Source: an uncultured Fibrobacterota bacterium
Lineage (GTDB): Bacteria > Fibrobacterota > Chitinivibrionia > Chitinivibrionales > CAIOZP01
DNA length: 12,642 bases
Assembly (NCBI GenBank): GCA_903862805.1
Contig: CAIOZP010000029.1
Span: 1-12,642, forward strand
Reading direction: 5' to 3'
The stretch's first letter is position 1, and each line of letters starts with the position of its first letter. Shown here one piece after another: positions 6,912 to 12,642 of this stretch. A program made the position numbers and the translations under genes. The notes under the pieces are model-generated. The model was not told where the DNA came from. It ran no database searches and was given only the letters and a program-made list of their open reading frames with translations.

Positions 6912-7760
6912 ATGTTTCGTTCTCTGATTTCGATAGCGGTTGCTGGCTTGTTTGCTGGGACAATGGCTCAGGTTAACGTCGTTAGTGATGCGGGCTGGGA
7001 AGTTGCTGTTGACACAAACACAGCGATAGCAGTGCCGACCTATACTATTGATACGAATAAGGTGTCGGATTCTGGAATAATCAGCGCCGCGTTCATCAAT
7101 ATACCTATGGATACTTCGTACAATGTTGGATGCCATTTGGACGCCTATTTCGACCTTGCATTTACCGGCGTCGACTCGATTGCATTGACTTACAAAGCTA
7201 CCAAGGGGTTTGACATTGTCCTTGCAGAAACAACATTGGTAAGCACAGAAGTTCCCACATTTAAGACATTGGCTGCAGCATCTACTCCAACAACGGTTAA
7301 CATTGCAATGACCGACCTTAAGCGTTACTCCGACTGGGGTACTGGTTATACAAATCTTACTGCACCATTGGCGGTTGCTCTCGTCAATTCTATTACTTTT
7401 GATCCGCTTGGAAGTGCCAACGACATCTCTTCTGCAGCTGTCACGAATGACACCATTACGATTACCAAACTTGTGCTTCATGGATACGTCGGGAATGCAA
7501 TCATTACTCCCGCTTTCGCCGCTTCCAAGCTCGCCAGCATCTCCGTCCGCAACGGCATTGCTTCTTTCAATGTCAAAAAAGCCGGCAACTACAACCTCGC
7601 CGTTTATTCAGTCAGCGGTCGTTTGATTTCTACTCTTGCCTCTGGAAACGTGGCGGCAGGTGTTCATACCGAAAGACTTGGCGCTATGGCTGCCGGAACA
7701 TACATCCTTCGTTTGAAATCTCCTGAAGGTGTTCTTTCGACCCGCATCGCTGTTCAGTAA
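6912..7760 (+). CDS. Secreted carbohydrate-binding-module-like protein with T9SS sorting domain
   Basis: A 282-aa exported protein without a visible catalytic domain. Residues 1-19 are a signal peptide (cleavage after GTMA). Residues about 22-193 look like one beta-sandwich of the cellulose/glucan-binding kind: GVDSIALTYKATKGFDIVL (86-104), TTVNIAMTDLKRYSDWG (127-143), NSITFDPLG (159-167) and ITITKLVLHGY (182-192) follow the strand order of CBM11-like modules (core strand, 'F-x-D-L...W', then a final 'I.I....L.G' strand). Residues about 205-282 are a T9SS type A sorting domain (YSVSGRLIS, MAAGTYILRL). No transmembrane anchor is seen, so surface or extracellular location is inferred. AGGAG lies 6 bases before the start. 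It could act as a substrate-binding or adhesion factor beside secreted hydrolases. The family is inferred from pattern only. Confidence 0.75.
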   Translation: MFRSLISIAVAGLFAGTMAQVNVVSDAGWEVAVDTNTAIAVPTYTIDTNKVSDSGIISAAFINIPMDTSYNVGCHLDAYFDLAFTGVDSIALTYKATKGFDIVLAETTLVSTEVPTFKTLAAASTPTTVNIAMTDLKRYSDWGTGYTNLTAPLAVALVNSITFDPLGSANDISSAAVTNDTITITKLVLHGYVGNAIITPAFAASKLASISVRNGIASFNVKKAGNYNLAVYSVSGRLISTLASGNVAAGVHTERLGAMAAGTYILRLKSPEGVLSTRIAVQ

Positions 7761-7783
7761 CTCTGATCAATAGATTTACTTGG

Positions 7784-7815
7784 GAGGAGTCCGGATTTCG
7801 GGCTCCTCTTTTTTT
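7784..7815 (+). terminator. Intrinsic terminator of the CBM-like gene
   Basis: A 10-bp stem with one T-G wobble (7784-7793 against 7799-7808), loop GATTT, then seven T. It lies 23 bases past the stop codon and closes this gene as a single transcript. Confidence 0.9.
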
Positions 7816-7907
7816 GCCCTGCGCCGGACACTTTCCACAAGACTTTTTTTTTGCACAAATGTAATTTACCAGCTGTTTTATATATACCGATTCAAAGAGG
7901 AGCCGCG

Positions 7908-9377
7908 ATGAAACGCAGCGCAGGAATTTTTCTTCACCCGACATCACTTCCATCGCCTTTCGGCGTCGGCGACCTCGGACCCTGGGCAAAACGTTTCGTC
8001 GATATATTGGCAGACAACGGGCAATCGTGGTGGCAGGTGTGTCCACTCGGCCCAACGGGTTACGGCGATTGTCCGTATCAGGTGCTGAGTTCATTTGCAG
8101 GCAATCCGCTTATGATTTCACCGGAGCTTCTTCGCGATCGTGGCCTTCTGACAAATGAGGAACTTTCCGGATTGCCTGTGCTGCCTGCCGATCACGTCGA
8201 TTTTGCTGCTGCACGTTCGCTCAAGACAAAGTTTCTTGATATGGCCGTGGCTCGGTTCAGCGATGATCACGAGTTTAACGAGTTCTGTGAAAACGAGCGC
8301 TACTGGCTTGACGACTACGCGCTTTTTATGGCGATAAAAGAACTTCGCAACGGTGCCCACTGGAATACCTGGGAGGCATCGCTCAAGCTGCGTTTCCCTG
8401 CAAGCCTTGACGAGATGGATCATGCCGAACGTCGTCGGATAAGGCGGCATAAATTCTTGCAGTTCATTTTTCAGCAGCAGTGGCAGGAACTTCGCGCATA
8501 CGCCAATTCCCGTGGCGTAAAAATTATCGGTGACATTCCGTATTACGCTGCTTATGACAGCGCCGATGCCTGGTCTTCTCCCGATACTTTCGAGCTTGAT
8601 GATGCAGGAAATCCCCGTCGTATCGGTGGAGTTCCTCCCGACTATTTCAGCGCGACCGGCCAGCTTTGGGGCAATCCGGTTTACGCATGGGAATCGATGA
8701 AGGAAACCGGCTATTCGTGGTGGGTCAATCGTGTGCGGCGCTCGCTTGCGCTTGTTGACGTCGTGCGAATCGACCACTTTCGCGGACTTGAGGCATTCTG
8801 GGCGGTTCCGGCCGGAAGCGAAACGGCGGTCAACGGCGAATGGATCAAAGGACCCGATATAGCTTTTTTCAACGTGCTCGAACGCGAGCTTGGCGGCCAC
8901 CTGCCGCTTATCGCAGAAGACCTTGGCGTGATCACCGATCAGGTCAATGCCCTCCGCAAAAATGCCGGTCTGCCAGGCATGAAAGTCCTGCAATTCGCCT
9001 TCGACGGCAACACCGACAATCCATATCTTCCCTACAACATCACGTCAGACAGCGTGGTTTATACCGGCACGCACGACAACGACACCTCGCTCGGCTGGTT
9101 CAGTCTGCTCGACGAAAAAGCGAAAGCCTTTGTCTGCGAATACATCGGCTGCACACCCGAATCCTTCATGACCGAATTCGTGAGGACGGCCTACGTGTCC
9201 AACGCCGAACTCTGCATTCTACCGATGCAGGACGTGCTGTTTCTTGGCGAAGGTCATCGAATGAACGTTCCTGGTCTTGCCGATGGCAACTGGGGTTGGC
9301 GCTTCACGGAAGAGATGCTTGACAGAGAAAGACTCGGCATGATTGGCAGGTTTGCCAAAATGTATGGTCGGGCATAA
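7908..9377 (+). CDS. malQ: 4-alpha-glucanotransferase (amylomaltase, GH77)
   Basis: A 489-aa cytoplasmic GH77 enzyme that transfers alpha-1,4-glucan segments between maltodextrins, in maltose or glycogen metabolism. The family start (MKRSAGIFLHPTSLPSPFG, with GDLG) is intact. Catalytic residues are D289 in RIDHFRG (nucleophile), E337 in IAEDLG (acid/base) and D390 in GTHDND (transition-state stabiliser). WWQVCPLGPTGYGDCPYQ (41-58) and GIPYY-type GDIPYY (208-213) are also present. Length is normal for the short bacterial type, without the N-terminal starch-binding domains common in Bacteroidota MalQ. The start is set at 7908 because AGAGGAG lies 5 bases upstream; a longer in-frame start at 7851 encodes 19 residues the family lacks. 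The stop touches the next gene's start with no gap. A TATATA at 7879-7884 could be part of its promoter, but the spacing to TTGCAC at 7851 is too long. Confidence 0.95.
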   Translation: MKRSAGIFLHPTSLPSPFGVGDLGPWAKRFVDILADNGQSWWQVCPLGPTGYGDCPYQVLSSFAGNPLMISPELLRDRGLLTNEELSGLPVLPADHVDFAAARSLKTKFLDMAVARFSDDHEFNEFCENERYWLDDYALFMAIKELRNGAHWNTWEASLKLRFPASLDEMDHAERRRIRRHKFLQFIFQQQWQELRAYANSRGVKIIGDIPYYAAYDSADAWSSPDTFELDDAGNPRRIGGVPPDYFSATGQLWGNPVYAWESMKETGYSWWVNRVRRSLALVDVVRIDHFRGLEAFWAVPAGSETAVNGEWIKGPDIAFFNVLERELGGHLPLIAEDLGVITDQVNALRKNAGLPGMKVLQFAFDGNTDNPYLPYNITSDSVVYTGTHDNDTSLGWFSLLDEKAKAFVCEYIGCTPESFMTEFVRTAYVSNAELCILPMQDVLFLGEGHRMNVPGLADGNWGWRFTEEMLDRERLGMIGRFAKMYGRA

Positions 9378-10148
9378 ATGAACAGTCGTCAGCCGGTTTT
9401 GTTTCTCGGGCACGGTGATCCGATGAACGCCCTTTACGATAATGCGTTCACCCGCGCACTTAAAACGCTTGGCGGATCTCTACCGGCAAAGCCCTCCGCA
9501 GTGCTGCTGATTTCTGCGCACTGGTTGACAAGAGGTAATTTTGTTTCCGCGGCAGCACGGCCCGAAACCATCTACGATTTCGGTGGATTCCCCGACGAAC
9601 TTTATCAGGTGAAATATCCGGCTCCAGGCTCACCAGAACTTGCGGCGAAAATTGCCGATAATATTCCATCGGTTTCGATTGACAAGACGCGGGGAATCGA
9701 TCACGGTGGATGGACGGTTCTGAAGCATCTTTTTCCAGCCGCTGATATTCCCGTTGTGTCAATGAGCATCGACTTCGGCAAAGCACCGATTCATTACGTC
9801 GAACTTGGTCGGCAGTTGAGATTTCTTCGCGACGAAAATGTCCTTGTGATCGGCAGCGGAAACATTGTTCATAATATAGGAATGTACTTTCGCAAGCGTG
9901 ACGAACTTCCATTCGACTGGGCAGTTGAGTTTGACGCTTATATCGCATCGGCATTGAAATCCGGAGACATGGCCGCCCTGACGGACTACGAACGCGCTGG
10001 TGAATGCGCCAGCCTTTCGCATCCGACCAACGATCATCTGCTTCCATTGTTCTATAGTGCCGGAGCGCGCCACGAAAATGAGGACGCGCTTTTCATCCAC
10101 GAAGAAATTATCCGGTCGATGAGTATGAGGTGTGTCAGGTTCGGTTGA
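9378..10148 (+). CDS. Extradiol ring-cleavage dioxygenase of the YgiD/DOPA-dioxygenase (LigB) family
   Basis: A 256-aa cytoplasmic protein closely resembling E. coli YgiD, a 4,5-DOPA-extradiol dioxygenase. It would open a catechol-type ring using a bound metal; the true substrate is unknown. Conserved blocks are FLGHGDPMN (H12), SAHWLTRG (H48), DFGGFPDELYQVKYPAPGSP (67-86), DHGGW (108-112), SGNIVHN (H165) and SHPTNDHLLPL (H220). H12, H48 and H220 are the likely metal ligands and H165 the conserved catalytic histidine. Length is normal and the protein is intact. The start codon follows the malQ stop immediately, and no clear Shine-Dalgarno precedes it, so translation probably depends on malQ. 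The functional link to maltodextrin metabolism is not obvious. Its stop is 8 bases from the end of the opposing minus-strand gene. Confidence 0.9.
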   Translation: MNSRQPVLFLGHGDPMNALYDNAFTRALKTLGGSLPAKPSAVLLISAHWLTRGNFVSAAARPETIYDFGGFPDELYQVKYPAPGSPELAAKIADNIPSVSIDKTRGIDHGGWTVLKHLFPAADIPVVSMSIDFGKAPIHYVELGRQLRFLRDENVLVIGSGNIVHNIGMYFRKRDELPFDWAVEFDAYIASALKSGDMAALTDYERAGECASLSHPTNDHLLPLFYSAGARHENEDALFIHEEIIRSMSMRCVRFG

Positions 10149-10156
10149 GGCGGCGC

Positions 10157-11083
10157 TTATTTGGCGAGAGAAATTTCCATTAGCGGCGTCGGTGTGTTTT
10201 CTCCGGACACGATCAATGACGAATTCCCTTTTGTAAAGCATATTGCTTCCGCCTGAGACAGTTTTCCAAAACCAAGCCGCTGTGGATTTCTTTGCAAGGC
10301 ATCGCGCCACGGTTCTCCGGATTCCCTTTTGTAAAGATAGATGCGTCGGTAGGTGAGCAACGCGAGCATGGTTCCATCGGACGACATGGCTGCGCCGGTG
10401 ATCCAGTTATCGGCCAAGATCTGTAGCGGCCAATATCCCCATGAATCCAACGGAAGTTCCGGATGAATACCTGCGGGAATGCAGAGGCGATGCGCAATTT
10501 GCACGGAGGTGTCGGTATTGCGCAAATCCATTTCGTAAGCCACGGGTGGGAAAAGTCGCTTCGAGAAAAGCAGGGCGGTGTCGGCAGATGGAACAATCGC
10601 CAATGCCTCGACATCGTGCGGGCCATCTTCGTAGCGGAACGTGATCTTGCGGGTGCACTTGAGGTGAGCATCGAAACGACCATTGGAGTCGCAGGGCGAT
10701 TCTGTCACAAAGTATAGGAATGAATTTTTATGACAAGCAAAGTTGTCGCCTGTTTCCGAGATCACGAGATACGGCGTGTCGTTGATGCGAACTGCGGCGA
10801 GGTCTTCCCAGTCACGGTCGGGAACGCCGGTAACCGAATCGCGATCGCAACGTTTCCCCGTGCTGTCAATTACAAAAAGGCTGTTCGGATTGTCGTCGTC
10901 GTTTAGGGCCCAGAAAAATTTGCGGGCGCTGTTTACCGGTGCAATCCCCGAAAGTTCGTGCAGACAAGACTGCCTCACGGTACCGATCTGCCGGTAGGAG
11001 CACGATTCCCGTTCTGTCAGGCCGTCACAGGAAAAGCCAACAAACAAAACCGAGGCAAACAAAAGGACACGAACGTGCCTCAT
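10157..11083 (-). CDS. Secreted or lipid-anchored predicted beta-propeller protein of unknown function
   Basis: A 308-aa exported protein. The N-terminus has a signal peptide; the sequence VGFSC (C19) suggests a lipoprotein, but it is a poor lipobox because the -3 residue is glycine, so signal peptidase I cleavage is possible. The body has repeated beta-propeller-like blocks: HELSGIA (42-48), DWEDLAAV (91-98), SETGDN (109-114), YEDGPHDVEALAI (151-163), LFSKR (172-176), ITGAAMSSDG (228-237) and QAEAI (277-281). The DWEDLA/GDN/DGPHDVEAL combination recurs in uncharacterised secreted propeller proteins; no activity is known to me. The cysteines (19, 28, 40, 79, 117, 131, 143, 201, 282) could form disulfides in the periplasm. 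Its start overlaps the stop of the upstream gene by ATGA and has no good Shine-Dalgarno, indicating translational coupling. No terminator hairpin is visible beyond its stop. Confidence 0.75.
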   Translation of the reverse strand: MRHVRVLLFASVLFVGFSCDGLTERESCSYRQIGTVRQSCLHELSGIAPVNSARKFFWALNDDDNPNSLFVIDSTGKRCDRDSVTGVPDRDWEDLAAVRINDTPYLVISETGDNFACHKNSFLYFVTESPCDSNGRFDAHLKCTRKITFRYEDGPHDVEALAIVPSADTALLFSKRLFPPVAYEMDLRNTDTSVQIAHRLCIPAGIHPELPLDSWGYWPLQILADNWITGAAMSSDGTMLALLTYRRIYLYKRESGEPWRDALQRNPQRLGFGKLSQAEAICFTKGNSSLIVSGENTPTPLMEISLAK

Positions 11084-12642
11084 TCGTAAATCACGCCGAT
11101 CTTCTTGATTTTTTTGACAGGAATCTGACGGCCTGGTTTAGATCCTTCGGCTTCGCAGATTACGGCATCGGCGTTTTCGAAACGGCCAATGCGTTCCGGT
11201 GAAACTGAATAAATGCCTGCCTTGGTGCCGGTGAATGCCTCGACCTCGAGTTTGAGCTTGTGGCCCATGAGGATCGAGTAGTTGATGACATGCATAAGGT
11301 CGGCATGTTCGAGGGTTTTCAGTTCCGGGCTGTATTTGCCGGCACCGACCGCCACAGTTGTACTTTGCTTGGCTAAAAAATCCGAGACCACTTTGAAGCG
11401 CTCCGGAACAACAGAATTGATGTCGATGTCTTCTTCCGGTTTCGCATCTGTCAACACCGGAAAGCGCGGATCAAATCCCATCGCGACAAGTCTGGACTCA
11501 AGTTCGGCACGTTGACCTTCACGGATGCGGAAGAGTTTCACGCAGGGAATGTCTTCGACGAGTTCGACGATCTGCGGTCGTGCGAGAATGCTTGCCGCTG
11601 TACGTTCGTCACACACAACAAGCGTTGAAGAATCGAGGATTGACGCACGCGAAAACTCACGGATCCATTCGCGAACCGAGCTTGCCACGTTTGTCGGAGC
11701 GTGAAAGATTTCGAGGATAGTAAGCAGATCATCGCCACGGAATCCGGCGGCAAGTGATGAAGTAATCAGCTCCTTTGTGATTTCCCCTTTGTAAACGCGA
11801 TCCAGCGTGCTGAGCCTGCCGATGCGCAGGAATCTGGCGATGGCTTCCGGTCGCGCTTCCTGCGGAACGATTGCCGAGAAATCGGCGACGATCGTGACGG
11901 AAGACGACTCCGAATATGTGAACGAATCATCGCCGGGTTTTGAAACCGCGATGCGCTCGTCAACCGTTTCGGCAGTAATCAGTCCAAGCCACGACAGCAG
12001 GAACATTCCTTGGTCGAAGTTGCCGTTCTTCAATCCGTAAAGCGAGCGATGAAGCAGAAGTGCGTCGTCGCTTTCGTTGACAAGTGCGACAACCGTTTCA
12101 CAATCCGGAACGCCGGCGTGGCTTGCGGCAAACTTTCGCATGTTGTCAAGGATATCGGCGGGATCATTCAAAAGAAGATCGTCGATCACTGTTCTGGCGC
12201 ATCGTGCGGTTCCGTCTTTGCATGAGACGAGCAGGGCATGTTTGGAAAAATCGAGAAGGAAATTGACAACAACACGGGCATCGCGGTAATCGCCGCAAAC
12301 TACCGGACAATGCCGAAGATGCATCGCCTTGCGAAGATTCATGACCGCGGCTCTCGGCAGTTCTCCGCTGCGACTGAGCGGCAGCGGATCGCACAAAAGC
12401 GATCCGAGGAATAGAACAAGATCGGAAACCGGCGCTGTTGACAAATGCGAATGTGTCTGCGGCGCTGGACTGTGTTCTATTACACGGCCGTTCTTTGCAA
12501 GCAATGATGCAAGTCTGATCGAATCCTTGAAAGCGAAAAGTGTTTGCTTTCCATCACGGTTTTCCGCCATGTATATCAGCATCGATTCGAGAGCCTCGGC
12601 CCGCAGATCCTGTGTCACATTGTCGGCAGGAACACCGTTGTG
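11080..12642 (-). CDS. XPB/Ssl2 helicase-associated domain protein lacking the helicase motor (5' end outside window)
   Basis: The reading frame stays open to the window edge, so the N-terminus is missing. A GTG at 12618 is available inside but lies in continuing coding sequence (HNGVPADN precedes it) with no ribosome binding site, so I treat the gene as partial. Numbering from that GTG, about 65-100 resembles the early helical region of XPB-associated proteins (LGSLLCDPLPLSRSGELPR). VTIVADFSAIVPQEARPE (241-258), then YKGEITKELITSSLAAGF and HAPTNVASSVREWI, match the 'Helicase_C_3' (XPB/Ssl2 C-terminal-like) domain to about 385. Residues 437-510 (HVINYSILMGHKLKLEVEAF, then IYSVSPERI) recall a WYL-type module. 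No Walker A or DEAH motif is present in the visible part. It is likely a nucleic-acid or regulatory protein rather than a helicase. It is the first gene of a two-gene unit with the propeller protein. Confidence 0.7.
   Translation of the reverse strand, partial: HNGVPADNVTQDLRAEALESMLIYMAENRDGKQTLFAFKDSIRLASLLAKNGRVIEHSPAPQTHSHLSTAPVSDLVLFLGSLLCDPLPLSRSGELPRAAVMNLRKAMHLRHCPVVCGDYRDARVVVNFLLDFSKHALLVSCKDGTARCARTVIDDLLLNDPADILDNMRKFAASHAGVPDCETVVALVNESDDALLLHRSLYGLKNGNFDQGMFLLSWLGLITAETVDERIAVSKPGDDSFTYSESSSVTIVADFSAIVPQEARPEAIARFLRIGRLSTLDRVYKGEITKELITSSLAAGFRGDDLLTILEIFHAPTNVASSVREWIREFSRASILDSSTLVVCDERTAASILARPQIVELVEDIPCVKLFRIREGQRAELESRLVAMGFDPRFPVLTDAKPEEDIDINSVVPERFKVVSDFLAKQSTTVAVGAGKYSPELKTLEHADLMHVINYSILMGHKLKLEVEAFTGTKAGIYSVSPERIGRFENADAVICEAEGSKPGRQIPVKKIKKIGVIYE

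Noticed and set aside
7851..7907. N-terminal extension of MalQ beginning MHKCNLP
   Set aside because: The family begins at MKRSAGIF, where a strong ribosome binding site is found; the extension overlaps likely promoter sequence.
8118..8993. Long minus-strand frame (291 aa) opposite malQ
   Set aside because: A shadow of an intact GH77 gene; no recognisable domain and no ribosome binding site noted.

Overview
The window looks like a chromosomal segment of a Gram-negative, polysaccharide-using bacterium of the Fibrobacterota/Bacteroidota/Chlorobiota group, most likely a Fibrobacterota-type organism. Two secreted proteins end in type IX secretion (T9SS, type A-like) sorting domains. There is a ZnuA-like periplasmic protein, a divergent membrane pyrophosphatase and a short bacterial MalQ. 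This placement rests on protein families only, since no rRNA or marker gene is present. No RNA gene, CRISPR array, insertion sequence or phage gene was recognised.

Left part (1-1805). A minus-strand secreted CE4 polysaccharide deacetylase (187-1548) is closed by a good intrinsic terminator (132-161). Its catalytic domain resembles animal-type chitin deacetylases more than plain NodB, and it ends in a T9SS sorting domain. A 257-bp divergent intergenic region separates it from a metal-uptake operon and carries a 12-bp direct repeat spaced 33 bp, a possible operator.

Metal operon (1806-4047). Three genes overlap by ATGA: a single-pass DUF6162-like membrane protein, a ZnuA/TroA-type metal-binding protein and a ZnuC-type ATPase. 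No permease gene follows, so the transporter is incomplete here.

Middle (4287-7815). A membrane H+-pyrophosphatase (824 aa) carries the lysine that marks K+-independent enzymes and fits the divergent H+-PPase group better than the canonical one. It ends at a very strong terminator (6781-6815). A candidate promoter then leads into a 282-aa secreted, T9SS-tagged, carbohydrate-binding-like protein with its own terminator (7784-7815).

Right part (7908-12642). malQ (4-alpha-glucanotransferase) is directly abutted, with no spacer, by a YgiD/DODA-type extradiol dioxygenase. Eight bases beyond it, converging on the minus strand, is a two-gene unit. The upstream gene runs off the right edge and encodes an XPB/Ssl2 helicase-associated domain protein with no helicase motor and a WYL-like tail. 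It overlaps by ATGA a predicted secreted or lipid-anchored beta-propeller protein.

Functionally the window mixes carbohydrate work (deacetylase, CBM-like protein, MalQ), metal uptake and energy conservation (PPi-driven proton pumping). The genes form several short independent units, not one pathway. The least explained parts are the permease-less metal operon with its repeat, and the motor-less helicase-associated/propeller pair.
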